Positions 1-8,919 of a stretch of 64,000 bases of DNA are shown in pieces (positions within the stretch are counted from its first letter, which is position 1; the number at the start of each line of letters is the position of its first letter). The notes below the pieces were generated by a model. That model had not been told where the DNA came from and did not search any database. It saw only the letters and a program-made list of their open reading frames with translations. Location: the NCBI GenBank assembly GCA_020635535.1, contig JACJZP010000009.1, positions 48,705-112,704 of the forward strand. Direction: 5' to 3'. The translations under genes were made by a program, and so were the position numbers. Source of the DNA: Flavobacteriales bacterium (lineage in GTDB: Bacteria > Bacteroidota > Bacteroidia > UBA10329).

Positions 1-953
1 TTACAGACGAGAACAATGTACTTGTACAGATGACAGCAGTAAATGCCAATTTTGGGGCATCTGCAACACATAACTTCTGTGTTGGAGGCGGTGGCAACCC
101 AACTACATCTTGTGGCTACCTGTTAGAATATTATGGCGAAGGGTTCTTTGTGAATGAAACGGATCTGCCTAGTTTCAATGTTCAGGCAATTGACAACGAC
201 CAAGAACCAGTGTCTACAAACCTACCAACTGGCTTTACCTCCAATTGGATGGCTGGTTTCTATGATGAAGTTGCTCCTGGAGATACTAACTGGTTCTTAG
301 GAGTTACCTCTTGGCATGAAGACAATACGGTTCCTGCAGATAACTGGCTGACGTTTGGCCCGGTAACAATGTTGTCTGATGATGGTGAGATAAGTTGGAA
401 ACATGCATATGCAAACAACACTTACCGAGATGGTTATGAAGTATTGGTTGGCACCAGTGGAACAAGTATTGCCAATTTCAATGGGGCAACAGTACTTTAC
501 AGTGTAGCCGACAATGATGCATCCACGGATGGTGATACTGACTGGGCGCAACAATCGGTCTCGTTGCCCGCTGGAACTTATGCTAATCAAAGTCTCTATT
601 TCGCATTCCACCACAATGCCGATGACCAGTTGCTACTTTACATCGATGACATACTTGTTGAAGGTTGCGAATCGATTACGGTTGGAATTGATGGGGAAGA
701 CAGTTTTGAAATGAATGTGTTCCCTAACCCATCAAACCAAAACTTTACGTTCACCTATGCTGTTGGCGAATCAGAACCGCTGAATTTCACGCTACTTAAT
801 GCCATGGGACAGCAGGTTTGGATGTATACAACCAGTGGCAACAGAACCGGCAGAGAAGTGATAGACACCGCACATCTTGCTTCTGGTGTGTACACACTTG
901 TTATGAAGAGCGACAGATACAACTCCTCACGAAAATTGATTCTTTCCAAGTAA
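1..953 (+). CDS. T9SS-secreted protein, 3' part (choice-of-anchor J-like domain)
   Basis: The reading frame is open to the left edge of the window, so the N terminus and probably most of the protein are missing. The visible 310 or so residues contain a beta-rich module of the choice-of-anchor J / cleaved-adhesin type (GVTSWHEDN, then a Trp-rich strand and YIDDILVEGC) that typically precedes a C-terminal signal. The last 80 residues form a T9SS type A sorting domain: VFPNPSNQNF, a middle strand LLNAMGQQVW, and a final LASGVYTLVMK followed by a basic end. This implies export through the type IX system and attachment to, or release from, the cell surface. The actual function of the missing N-terminal part cannot be told. 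An ATG lies at 30, but nothing marks it as a start. Confidence 0.85.
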   Translation, partial: TDENNVLVQMTAVNANFGASATHNFCVGGGGNPTTSCGYLLEYYGEGFFVNETDLPSFNVQAIDNDQEPVSTNLPTGFTSNWMAGFYDEVAPGDTNWFLGVTSWHEDNTVPADNWLTFGPVTMLSDDGEISWKHAYANNTYRDGYEVLVGTSGTSIANFNGATVLYSVADNDASTDGDTDWAQQSVSLPAGTYANQSLYFAFHHNADDQLLLYIDDILVEGCESITVGIDGEDSFEMNVFPNPSNQNFTFTYAVGESEPLNFTLLNAMGQQVWMYTTSGNRTGREVIDTAHLASGVYTLVMKSDRYNSSRKLILSK

Positions 954-974
954 TCAGATTGAAATGATCTGATA

Positions 975-1005
975 AAGCCCTGACCTAATGGTCAGGGCTT
1001 TTTTA
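975..1005 (+). terminator. Rho-independent terminator
   Basis: An 11-base perfect stem (975-985 with 990-1000) has a 4-base loop and is followed by a T run. It lies 22 bases after the stop of the secreted-protein gene. Confidence 0.9.
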
Positions 1006-1045
1006 TTGCACAGATCCTTGAGCAGACCGCAAAATTCAATTTTGC

Positions 1046-1053
1046 TATGTTTG
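1046..1053 (+). promoter_or_regulatory. Candidate -7 box (TATGTTTG) for the bTHX gene
   Basis: The sequence matches the Bacteroidota -7 consensus TAnnTTTG and lies 31 bases before the start codon, just after the upstream terminator. No clear -33 TTTG was found at the usual spacing. Confidence 0.45.
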
Positions 1054-1084
1054 TCAGAATTACGAACAAATAACATGTAGTAAA

Positions 1085-1333
1085 ATGGGAAAAGGCGATA
1101 TAAAAACAAGAAAAGGCAAGATTGCTAACGGTTCTTACGGTGTCAGAAGACAAAAACCGCACACTCCGGCTTATGTAGCGCCAGAAAAACCAACAGCCAA
1201 AAAAAGCGCTCCTAAAAAAGATGAGGTCGAGGTTGATACCAAAAAGGCCGCAACAAAAAAGCCTACTGCCAAAAAAACAGCAACAAAAAAGGCTCCTGCA
1301 AAAAAAGCAGCTACAAAGAAAGCCCCGAAGTAA
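1085..1333 (+). CDS. 30S ribosomal protein bTHX with Lys/Ala-rich tail
   Basis: The first 23 residues (MGKGDIKTRKGKI then NGSYGVRR) match the THX peptide that binds the head of the small ribosomal subunit in Thermus and many Bacteroidota. THX itself is only about 25-45 residues long. Here it continues for some 50 more residues of repeated TKKAxAKKPTAKK motifs, which look like a histone-H1 C-terminal tail or a Bacteroidota Hc1-type protein. The tail is interrupted by one short acidic stretch (DEVEVD). The gene is flanked by its own -7 box and two strong terminators, so it is probably monocistronic. The role of the tail is unknown; binding of rRNA or DNA is inferred only from its charge. Confidence 0.8.
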   Translation: MGKGDIKTRKGKIANGSYGVRRQKPHTPAYVAPEKPTAKKSAPKKDEVEVDTKKAATKKPTAKKTATKKAPAKKAATKKAPK

Positions 1334-1352
1334 CGATTCCTTAAGACTCAGA

Positions 1353-1390
1353 AAGAAAGCCTCACTTTTTAAAGTGAGGCTTTCTTGTTT
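1353..1390 (+). terminator. Rho-independent terminator
   Basis: A 16-base perfect inverted repeat (1353-1368 with 1371-1386) has a minimal loop. It ends in a short T-rich stretch 19 bases after the bTHX stop. Its long symmetric stem could also stop transcription from the other direction. Confidence 0.85.
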
Positions 1391-1462
1391 ACAACAAAAC
1401 CAGTTGAAAACCAGTTCTAGGAATAGATGGATTTTGAATCCAAAATACTTTAATTAGTACTG

Positions 1463-2050
1463 ATGGAGATTACAGATATATTCAAACTACCCGAGCAAAA
1501 GATAAAGGCAAAGGCAGGCAGACTGCTTATTTCAGAGCCGTTCATGCAGGATCCGTACTTCAAAAGATCTGTGGTTCTACTTACAGAACACAACGAACGT
1601 GGTTCTTTCGGACTTATTCTGAATAAGCCAATTCCCATGTATTTGAATGAGGCAATTGAGAATGCTCCACGGTTCGATTCCAAACTTGCATTAGGTGGCC
1701 CGGTGCAAAAAGAAACCCTGCACTACCTGCACCTGTTGGGCAATAAGATTCCAAATTCCACTGAAGTTATGGATGGCATTTACTGGGGTGGTGATTTTGA
1801 GACGGTGAAAGAACTGATAATCTCAGGAGACCTTCGCCCCAACAACATCCGAATGTTCGTAGGTTATTCCGGTTGGGCAGAAGGACAACTCAATCATGAA
1901 ATGGAAAGCAAAAGCTGGATTGTGGCAAAGGCAAGTAAGGAGCTTCTATTTGGTAAAAAGCCTGAAAAGCTTTGGTCAGAGATACTTAAGCAAATGGGCG
2001 GCCCATACGAGTATATGGTCAAATTACCAGAAGACCCAAGACTGAATTAA
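1463..2050 (+). CDS. YqgE/AlgH family protein
   Basis: The 195-residue product has the usual length of the family. It shows its hallmark N-terminal region: GRLLISEPFMQDPYFKRSV, followed by LLTEHNERGSFGLILNKP. Later come GGPVQ, a GDFETVK-type stretch and the conserved VGYSGWAEGQL. The family is cytoplasmic and of unknown biochemical function; in Pseudomonas AlgH has been linked to alginate regulation. The ATG at 1463 fits the family start. The stop codon overlaps the stop of the convergent aminotransferase gene on the other strand (shared TTAA at 2047-2050). Confidence 0.93.
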   Translation: MEITDIFKLPEQKIKAKAGRLLISEPFMQDPYFKRSVVLLTEHNERGSFGLILNKPIPMYLNEAIENAPRFDSKLALGGPVQKETLHYLHLLGNKIPNSTEVMDGIYWGGDFETVKELIISGDLRPNNIRMFVGYSGWAEGQLNHEMESKSWIVAKASKELLFGKKPEKLWSEILKQMGGPYEYMVKLPEDPRLN

Positions 2051-2892
2051 GCTCTTGATAATTGCTGGTTTATTGCATTGGTCAATGCTGAACTTACCCG
2101 CTTGAAAAAGCGCTTCTTACCAGCAGCTCCGACCCATTGAATGCCACGGGTTGCATTGGTCAAAAAACATTCTTCCGCTTCAAGCACGTCCTCAAATTTC
2201 AGTAAACCCGTTGAGGTGTCAATTCCAATATCCTGAGCCGTGGATAGAACGACATTTCTCATCACACCGGCTACTCCTCCATTTGAAAGATCGGGCGTAA
2301 TAAGTCTGTTATTCTTAAGAATGAAAATGTTGGAACCAGTAGCTTCTGCCAAGAACCCATCGCCATCAGTTAAAAAGCAATCATCCCAACGGTTTTCTTT
2401 TGCTTCTATAGAAGCTAATATATATGGAATGGAATTAGTGGACTTGAACGAACTCTGCGGCAGCGGATTGATATGACAGCTATTACACAGCCCCACAGTA
2501 AGTCCAACCTTATTCAACTGATATTGATCCGAATCCAATGGTTGGCAAATGGCAGACCAACCTAAAACCGATTGATCAGGCGCGTATCTACCCGCTCCAT
2601 GGCGGAAACCCTGAAACCTTACTCTCGCGTTTGCATGTCCATTCTTCTGCGCAAGAAGGTTTACTTGATTGCTGAATGTTCTAAACGTAAGTTCCTCTGG
2701 AATTGCTATGCGCAATACTTTGCATGCATGCTCCAATCTCTTCCAATGCAGTTGAATGAAAGCTGATTTTCCATTTACCACACGTATTGACTCAAAAAAG
2801 CCATCTCCATAACTGAAACCCCTATTCAATGCATGAATAAGAGCCTCATCAGCGGGAAAAAATTCTCCATTGAACAATTGAACTCCACTCAT
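2047..2892 (-). CDS. Aminotransferase class IV (BCAT / aminodeoxychorismate-lyase fold)
   Basis: The 281-residue protein is a fold-type IV PLP enzyme. It has the N-terminal NRGFSYGDGFFESIRV motif, the probable PLP Schiff-base lysine K150 in SSFKSTN, and the glutamate-containing EATGSNIFI motif around residue 183. The family includes branched-chain aminotransferase, D-amino-acid aminotransferase and 4-amino-4-deoxychorismate lyase (PabC). The length and the missing BCAT substrate motifs fit a PabC-like or general role better, but the substrate is not determined. The gene is last in a six-gene minus-strand chain; its ATG overlaps the stop of the HAD phosphatase gene as ATGA (2889-2892). Confidence 0.88.
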   Translation of the reverse strand: MSGVQLFNGEFFPADEALIHALNRGFSYGDGFFESIRVVNGKSAFIQLHWKRLEHACKVLRIAIPEELTFRTFSNQVNLLAQKNGHANARVRFQGFRHGAGRYAPDQSVLGWSAICQPLDSDQYQLNKVGLTVGLCNSCHINPLPQSSFKSTNSIPYILASIEAKENRWDDCFLTDGDGFLAEATGSNIFILKNNRLITPDLSNGGVAGVMRNVVLSTAQDIGIDTSTGLLKFEDVLEAEECFLTNATRGIQWVGAAGKKRFFKRVSSALTNAINQQLSRA

Positions 2893-3371
2893 TTCAAGCC
2901 TTTCACAATTTCGAGGATACCTGAATTTGAAGCAATCAGAATACCATTCACGCCAACCTTTTCGGCTGCCAGAATATCCCTTTCACTATCTCCAATGAAG
3001 ACGGAATCTGATGCCGAAATATTGAAGCGCGCTATAGCCTTTTCCAACATGAGGGAATTGGGTTTTCTGCACAGACATTTACCAACTTCATCATGATGTG
3101 GACAGTAGTATATCTCATCCAATAAAACACCCTCCGAGGCTAAATTGTCTATTAACTTCTGATGCACCAGTTCCACATTCTTATGACTGTAAACACCCTT
3201 TGCAATGCCTCCCTGATTGGAGATTACGATAAGCACATAGCCTTTAACGGTGGCAAGTTTCAAAGATTCGAGCACGTCCGGCAGAATTTCAAAGTCTTCT
3301 AACAAATACGTGTACTCTCCTCGTTCCACATTAAGAACTCCGTCCCTATCAAGAAAAAGGGCCTTTTTCAC
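2889..3371 (-). CDS. HAD-IIIA phosphatase, GmhB-like
   Basis: The 160-residue product carries the HAD motifs in order: FLDRDGVLN with nucleophile D8 and acid/base D10, then VISNQGG, then CRKP, and finally GDSERD. The zinc-loop cysteines and histidines of the GmhB/HisB-N group are visible in CPHHDEVGKCLCRKP. Such enzymes remove the 7-phosphate from D-glycero-D-manno-heptose 1,7-bisphosphate in heptose synthesis, or act as histidinol phosphatases. The lack of other heptose or his genes here leaves the substrate open. The start is a GTG (3371) overlapping the rhomboid stop as GTGA, which supports translational coupling. Confidence 0.88.
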   Translation of the reverse strand: MKKALFLDRDGVLNVERGEYTYLLEDFEILPDVLESLKLATVKGYVLIVISNQGGIAKGVYSHKNVELVHQKLIDNLASEGVLLDEIYYCPHHDEVGKCLCRKPNSLMLEKAIARFNISASDSVFIGDSERDILAAEKVGVNGILIASNSGILEIVKGLK

Positions 3372-3985
3372 GGCAAAAATCTGTTCAAAATTTCATTCAC
3401 GAACTGACCGAACTGCGAAGGAAACATCAGCAGGGAAAACGAAAACCCAAAAGCAGCACCCCAGAAGTGGGCATCGTGGGCAACATTATCATTTGAATTT
3501 TTATCCAGATACCATTCAAGCGCCAAATATGCCACCCCAAAGATCACGGCAGGAATGGGTATTGGAATGAACATAACATAAAGGCTCATGGTTGGTGCAA
3601 AGTAGATGGCAGAGAAAAGCACAGCGGCAACTGCACCGCTGGCACCCACTGCATTGTAGTTGAAATTATTCTGGTGCTTCTGGAATGAAGGAAGCGTTGA
3701 GAACAGAATTCCGCCCAGATAAAGAGCCAAATACCCAGCTACACCGGTTGCACCACGATGAGCCTCATATGCGTTTTCAACAAGCTCTCCGAAAATCCAT
3801 AGCACCCACATATTGACAAAAAGGTGCATCCAACCAGAATGCACAAAAGCATGACTGATGACACGGAACCATTCGTTCGAGTGCTTGACCAGGTAGGCAT
3901 TGAACATGAGTTTTGCCATCAGGCTTCTATTCTGAAATGCAGCAATAGAAACTATTGCAGTGATAATGATGATGTAGAGCGTCAT
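3368..3985 (-). CDS. Rhomboid family intramembrane serine protease
   Basis: The 205-residue protein has about six membrane segments and the complete rhomboid signature. H54 and N58 lie in GWMHLFVNMW, the catalytic serine S116 in GASG, and the catalytic histidine H173 in AHDAHFWGAAFG. Rhomboids cleave transmembrane helices within the lipid bilayer; bacterial substrates are mostly unknown. The ATG at 3985 overlaps the patatin stop as ATGA. The preceding gene in the chain encodes a patatin lipase, so both may act on membrane components, but that is inference. Confidence 0.93.
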   Translation of the reverse strand: MTLYIIIITAIVSIAAFQNRSLMAKLMFNAYLVKHSNEWFRVISHAFVHSGWMHLFVNMWVLWIFGELVENAYEAHRGATGVAGYLALYLGGILFSTLPSFQKHQNNFNYNAVGASGAVAAVLFSAIYFAPTMSLYVMFIPIPIPAVIFGVAYLALEWYLDKNSNDNVAHDAHFWGAAFGFSFSLLMFPSQFGQFVNEILNRFLP

Positions 3986-4917
3986 GCGTGAATCGGGTTT
4001 TTCCTCCAGGCTTCAATGGCCTTTTTGGCTGCGCTTCTTCCTTCTTCAAGCATCTCCTCGGCCCTGTAGAATTCTAGTGTCGTGCCTACATGTCTTGGAA
4101 TGTTAACCACAATGTCCGGTCGGTGTATCTCAATGCTCTGTTCACACATTCTGTCCTGCATAAAATCATAGGTCTTATTGAGCATTCCAAGGTAGTTCAA
4201 TGTGGTATCCTGATTTGAATCGGTCTCTTCGATCTTGTTCATGTTCAACCAACCCTTAACGGTATTTACCATTCTTGTGGTGTAAGCAGAGGTTTCCTCT
4301 TCGGTCTGCTCTTTTTGGTCGCCATCTTTAACCTCCACTTCCGCATATCGTTGATGTCCTTCATGATTTGCGTTGATGTTAACGGCTACCAGAAGGTCTG
4401 TAGTTTTCGGAACCAGTGGCTCCAACGGCAACGGATTCAGTACACCGCCATCAATGAGTATCCTATCTCCCAATTTGGAAGGCATCATCAAAGTTGGGAT
4501 TGAAGAAGAAGCTCGGATTACCGAATAGAGATCCCCATTACGCATCCAGACCTCTTGCTTTGTTTTAACATCTGTTGCAACGGCCGTATAGGGAATTTCG
4601 AAATCCTCAATTCGAATCTCGCCCAACATTCCTTTCAAGTGTTCGAGCACCTTTCTACCTTTAATAACCCCCTGTGTCGACATGGTAAAATCCATTAATC
4701 GCAGGGTTTCTCTCCTATTGAGAGTAAGAACCCAATCAGTGAAAGTTGGCAACTTGTTTGCGCAGTAGATTCCTCCCACACATGCACCCATAGAGGAGCC
4801 CGCAATGTTTCCTATTCTGAATCCTTCTTCTTCAAAAACCTGAATGACACCTATGTGTGCAAGGCCTCTTGCTCCACCACTTCCAAGTGCCAATGATACT
4901 GTTCTACTCTTTTCCAT
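3982..4917 (-). CDS. Patatin-like phospholipase (RssA type)
   Basis: The 311-residue protein shows the patatin oxyanion motif GSGGARG near residue 12, the GSSMG nucleophile elbow with serine 42, and the DGG dyad motif with LIDGGVLNPLP. The family hydrolyses acyl esters of lipids; the cellular substrate is unknown. I chose the ATG at 4917 (MEKSRTV) because it begins just before the conserved core. A GTG at 4944 would add nine residues without homology value. The gene overlaps the preceding membrane-protein gene by 14 bases. The C-terminal 100 residues are less conserved and hydrophilic, including a Glu-rich stretch. Confidence 0.92.
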   Translation of the reverse strand: MEKSRTVSLALGSGGARGLAHIGVIQVFEEEGFRIGNIAGSSMGACVGGIYCANKLPTFTDWVLTLNRRETLRLMDFTMSTQGVIKGRKVLEHLKGMLGEIRIEDFEIPYTAVATDVKTKQEVWMRNGDLYSVIRASSSIPTLMMPSKLGDRILIDGGVLNPLPLEPLVPKTTDLLVAVNINANHEGHQRYAEVEVKDGDQKEQTEEETSAYTTRMVNTVKGWLNMNKIEETDSNQDTTLNYLGMLNKTYDFMQDRMCEQSIEIHRPDIVVNIPRHVGTTLEFYRAEEMLEEGRSAAKKAIEAWRKNPIHA

Positions 4918-5263
4918 CTTGAAAAATCTGTCTAATCCAACCACCGAGCATCGAACTCAATCCACCGATCAATCCACCCAACAGACCTGTTACAATGACC
5001 ATAACAAACCCGTAAGGCGGAAGTTTGAACATCTCCAAAATTCTGACGGTCAGAATTGAACCACTTTTCATATCGATGTAGGCAGCCAGAGCAATCCATG
5101 GGATGGCAATTCCGTAAAAACCCGAATAAAAGGCTGTTGAATCGGCTTTCCCAACAAGAGCCTCTACAAGCAGGGCAACAATAGCTATTGTCCACCAAGG
5201 CAGAAACAACTGACCCAGTGTAGCCAGAACCGCTATGACCAATATGCGCAAGATCAGATTCAT
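4904..5263 (-). CDS. Small integral membrane protein of unknown function
   Basis: The 119-residue product has about four hydrophobic segments. Near residues 95-108 there is a glycine-rich stretch, TGLLGGLIGGLSSMLGG. I do not recognise a named family. The ATG at 5263 was chosen because it overlaps the stop of the penicillin-acylase gene as ATGA, the same junction type used elsewhere in this chain; an in-frame start at 5296 would overlap by 37 bases and add a polar leader. Its place between an N-terminal-nucleophile hydrolase and a patatin gene suggests an envelope role, nothing more specific. Confidence 0.75.
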   Translation of the reverse strand: MNLILRILVIAVLATLGQLFLPWWTIAIVALLVEALVGKADSTAFYSGFYGIAIPWIALAAYIDMKSGSILTVRILEMFKLPPYGFVMVIVTGLLGGLIGGLSSMLGGWIRQIFQDGKE

Positions 5264-7734
5264 TTTGCCAATACCCTGATGTCTATTTTCTGCCAACCAT
5301 CTTGGGTTTCTGAAGAATTTTTGATGAAATGAAGGCGGTGATATTCACCATTAACCCAATTGTTTAGAGAGTATATGAATTTGTCACTGCCCGCATTGCC
5401 CGACTGCCCTCCAGGAAGTACTCCATAAGCAATTGGACCATCTTTATCAAGCTCTACTATCATTCGCCATGAGGGGCCGTGAGTAGCTGTTGTTGCATTG
5501 GGTGCGTGCTCGCTACCTCCTACAAACAGCTTATCAGAACTCAATGCGTCAATACGCAATAAATGCTGCACCCGTGTACCCTGATAGCGCCCCCAGTGTG
5601 GAGCACTGAACTTGTACTTGATAATTTCACCAAACTTCATTGCGGTCCAGTAGAAAGAATCGTAAACTATGTCTTTGGCTATTTCGATTCTATCATTAGT
5701 TGAATGATGATCGAACATGATGTTCTCAGGATGATTTTTCAAAAGGTCAATTGCAATCTTATTCATTGGATAAACGTAGCGCTCATCCCGCATGTCGATT
5801 TTTGCCTTTCCATTAAGTGCCAATTGTTCCCAAGAGTACTGATAGTAAAGATCTTGATCCCAATGTTGCTGATTGAACTCATCCCAAAGCAGGTTATTGA
5901 ACTCATCCCACCATATCTCAAAAACGGTTGGGGCTATCAATCCTTTGTCATTCCTGTAATTCCATTCCAGCAACTCATTCAATGCCAGTGTTTCATATTC
6001 CTTGTATTGAAAACTACTGGTATCCAAAAGTTCTAACAATAATGGAAGTGCCTCCTCAGCAAGAAGGTTGTAATTTGACAACTGAAGGTCACGCATATCT
6101 TCAATGGTAATTGAACTATCATTTCTGAGAAATCTATTTATTGTTCGGTTTCTGAATTCTTCGTAAACACCAGAAACGTAATAAGGGTAAGTGCTATCCA
6201 CAGCTGCCTGATTGGCAGAACTCACAAAACCACGTGCTGGATTGAGCATGTGCGGGTTCTGTGCTTTTGGGATAAACTGTTCTTGCAGATTCTCAGCATC
6301 CGATCCATTGAGAATGAACTTGCCATAACCCTTTGGCTTTATTCTGAATTTTCCTTGCTGCCAGATTGCGATGTTGTTGTCAACATCTGCATACACGAAG
6401 TTCTGCCCTGGGCAATTGTATTGTTCCAATGCATTAGAATAATCATCGAAATTGGAAGCGCGATTCAGTTCATAGAAGGTCTTAAGTTCGTTTGATGGAT
6501 CATGAGCAAGCCAACGAAGTGCCAAACGATCATTGCCCTCTTCAGAAACATGAGCTATTGGCCCATAGACCGTGTAAAGAACCGTATCAATGATGGTTTG
6601 ACCGCCTCTCACCTTTATGGATTCAACTCGAGGTTCAACGGTATATGTTGAATCTCCAATTTGATAAAAATCTCCTTTCAGGTCAATTGAGTAGTAGTCC
6701 TTGACATCTCTACCTGCATTGGTTACTCCCCACGCTACACGCTCATTGAAACCAATGGTAACGCCTGGTGAACCAGGAAGCGATACGCCATAACAGTTTA
6801 TTCCAGGTGCATTTAGCTGAATCTCATACCAGATAGAGGGAAGAGAAAGTCTTAAATGAGGATCATTGCAAAGTATGGCATTGCCACTTTCTGTTCTCGT
6901 GCCACTGACCGCCCAATTGTTGCTTCCAACAAAATGTGGTTGAACATACGATGTACTGTAAGTTGCCGATCCTTCAAATGCCTGAACTTCATTCTCAGCC
7001 AACGAAGCGGTGTCCAATAAGAATCCGGGAACTATGGGGTCAACGAGGTACGTCTGATCCGGATAAAGCTTCCAAAAAAGTTCTGGCCCAAGCAATTTCA
7101 TTGCCTCCGTGTTGGCCCTGTCATTCTCCGTTCCTGTTAGCATCTTGGCCATATACTTCAGCAACAAACATGATTTGTATATGGTCCAAGGTTCTGGCTT
7201 ATAATCAAGCAACTTGTACTCGAGTGGCAAGGATGATTCGTCTAAACTGGAAATGAACTGATTAACCCCATCACAGTAAGCTTTGAGAATCAACATACTT
7301 ATTGAATCCTGTGCAATAAGTTCCAGAGCTTGGTCAGCTGCATAGGTCATGCCTATTCTGCGTTGCTCAAGATCAAAGCTTATGGCTTTGTCTCCAATGA
7401 CCTCAGAAAGTCTTCCAGCAGCTGCATGGGTCTGAAACTCCATCTGCCACAACCTGTCTTTGGCGGTCATGTAACCCTGCAGATAATACAGATCGTGCTC
7501 GTTTGTTGCGAAAACATGCGGAACACCACGTTCATCCAAGATAACCTCGGCATCAGAATCAGTTCCATTTATCTGAATAGTTTCAAGGGTGTTTGAAAAC
7601 GTTGCATTCTGCCAAAAACCATGAAAAGGGTCTACGAACTTCATGACCGGAGGCATCATTCCCAACCGAGAGTTTCCGAGCAGTACAATTGACAAAAGCA
7701 CCACAGATCCCACTATTATTTTCAAAACTTTCAT
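5260..7734 (-). CDS. Penicillin acylase family protein (Ntn hydrolase)
   Basis: The 824-residue protein begins with a signal or anchor segment (MKVLKIIVGSVVLLSIVLLG) and has the full length of a penicillin amidase precursor. The autocatalytic nucleophile is seen as SNNWAVSG, with Ser271 becoming the N terminus of the beta chain. This is followed by NDPHL and later by the WGVTNAGRDVKD and HGPSWRM regions. Members cleave amide bonds of acylated amines such as beta-lactams, acyl-homoserine lactones or other N-acyl compounds; the substrate here is unknown. The ATG at 7734 gives a proper signal peptide, whereas the in-frame start at 7821 would add 29 polar residues. It is first in the six-gene minus-strand chain. 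Confidence 0.92.
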   Translation of the reverse strand: MKVLKIIVGSVVLLSIVLLGNSRLGMMPPVMKFVDPFHGFWQNATFSNTLETIQINGTDSDAEVILDERGVPHVFATNEHDLYYLQGYMTAKDRLWQMEFQTHAAAGRLSEVIGDKAISFDLEQRRIGMTYAADQALELIAQDSISMLILKAYCDGVNQFISSLDESSLPLEYKLLDYKPEPWTIYKSCLLLKYMAKMLTGTENDRANTEAMKLLGPELFWKLYPDQTYLVDPIVPGFLLDTASLAENEVQAFEGSATYSTSYVQPHFVGSNNWAVSGTRTESGNAILCNDPHLRLSLPSIWYEIQLNAPGINCYGVSLPGSPGVTIGFNERVAWGVTNAGRDVKDYYSIDLKGDFYQIGDSTYTVEPRVESIKVRGGQTIIDTVLYTVYGPIAHVSEEGNDRLALRWLAHDPSNELKTFYELNRASNFDDYSNALEQYNCPGQNFVYADVDNNIAIWQQGKFRIKPKGYGKFILNGSDAENLQEQFIPKAQNPHMLNPARGFVSSANQAAVDSTYPYYVSGVYEEFRNRTINRFLRNDSSITIEDMRDLQLSNYNLLAEEALPLLLELLDTSSFQYKEYETLALNELLEWNYRNDKGLIAPTVFEIWWDEFNNLLWDEFNQQHWDQDLYYQYSWEQLALNGKAKIDMRDERYVYPMNKIAIDLLKNHPENIMFDHHSTNDRIEIAKDIVYDSFYWTAMKFGEIIKYKFSAPHWGRYQGTRVQHLLRIDALSSDKLFVGGSEHAPNATTATHGPSWRMIVELDKDGPIAYGVLPGGQSGNAGSDKFIYSLNNWVNGEYHRLHFIKNSSETQDGWQKIDIRVLAK

Positions 7735-7854
7735 TGGAGATTCGAAATTACCATTCTGTAGGAACAAATTGTTGGAGCCAGACCCGATCGGAATGGATTT
7801 TGAAAGAATTGCCACCGCCAATTACTCTGTGTAACAATTGCGCCTTCTGATCGT

Positions 7855-8919
7855 ATGTCAAACAATTATTTGGACGAACCACCGAACATGACGCCAAACA
7901 GACCCATTACTTTCTATCATCTCTTTGCTCTGCTGCTACTTTTAAGTGGAATTTTTGAAGCTTATTCTCAACCTGTTCCTCCAGACAATAGCAACATCCC
8001 TTTCTTGGTCACGTTTGGAAAACAGGCCAGTAAAAAATATGGCGATGATGACTTCTCACAGGTATTCTTCCTTTCAATTCCATCAAGCGAATCAGACCCA
8101 TTTTACATACGGGTTTTTGACCCTGATGTCGGTGGTCAGCATGACGAGATTTATGGCGGAGCGGATACGAAAACAAAATTCAGTGTTTATGGTGGAACCG
8201 GGGCTTGGACCGAACCTGATGCTCAACAGACAGACCCTATTGGCAAGTATAAATCAGGAACTCTACTAGATTCCAGAAGTTTTGCAGCAACAGAAAAGTA
8301 CGATAATGATTGGTATGCATTTGGACCTCTGGACCCTAAAGAGGGAGAGTTTGTAAAAGAATTTGGCGGACATGTTTTCAAGATAGTAGCTGAAGGAACC
8401 GAAGGAAATGACGGTAACCTATACAAATACTTCTTCAGCCGCAGCCCCAATGTCAATATAGCCATTGAAGGAGCCAACGCGTTCGGTTATGAATGGACCT
8501 TTCGAATGCCTTCTGAGAAGAATGCTGTCAGTCATCTGTATCCATATATCAACGAAGATGTCATCTCCATTCAGCAATTGAATTTTGATTGGGACGATGA
8601 TGGAATAATCAAGATCGTTTCCTACGAGAAAAAGGGAGAATGGGTGGCAATGAGCAACGAGGCAGATTGGAAAAGCAGCACCCATCAGATACTTCCAACC
8701 GAGCGCAATTCATCACTTGATATTCAGTTTGTAAAAACCAAAGAGAAGGCCAAAGACAACAATAACGTCTGTTTCAGTTTCAAGAATCAGTATGGAGAGT
8801 TCATGAGATTTTACACCATTCCAATAGGTGGCGTTCAGCGGTTCAAATACAACGTAAATCTAATTGAACGATTACGGGAAGGGGAAAGATTCAAGAACGA
8901 CCCGATCTTTGCCGATTGA
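7855..8919 (+). CDS. Exported protein of unknown function
   Basis: The 354-residue protein has an N-terminal hydrophobic segment (FYHLFALLLLLSGIFEAYSQ) consistent with a signal peptide. The ATG at 7855 gives an 11-residue polar lead; an ATG at 7888 would give a more standard signal. The mature part is rich in Asp, Gly and aromatic residues, with the stretch FYIRVFDPDVGGQHDE recalling beta-sandwich or prepeptidase-type domains. I do not recognise a family. Its TGA stop overlaps the TTG start of the downstream sensor-phosphatase gene (TTGA, 8916-8919). Tight coupling suggests it is a periplasmic or surface partner of that sensor. Confidence 0.75.
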   Translation: MSNNYLDEPPNMTPNRPITFYHLFALLLLLSGIFEAYSQPVPPDNSNIPFLVTFGKQASKKYGDDDFSQVFFLSIPSSESDPFYIRVFDPDVGGQHDEIYGGADTKTKFSVYGGTGAWTEPDAQQTDPIGKYKSGTLLDSRSFAATEKYDNDWYAFGPLDPKEGEFVKEFGGHVFKIVAEGTEGNDGNLYKYFFSRSPNVNIAIEGANAFGYEWTFRMPSEKNAVSHLYPYINEDVISIQQLNFDWDDDGIIKIVSYEKKGEWVAMSNEADWKSSTHQILPTERNSSLDIQFVKTKEKAKDNNNVCFSFKNQYGEFMRFYTIPIGGVQRFKYNVNLIERLREGERFKNDPIFAD

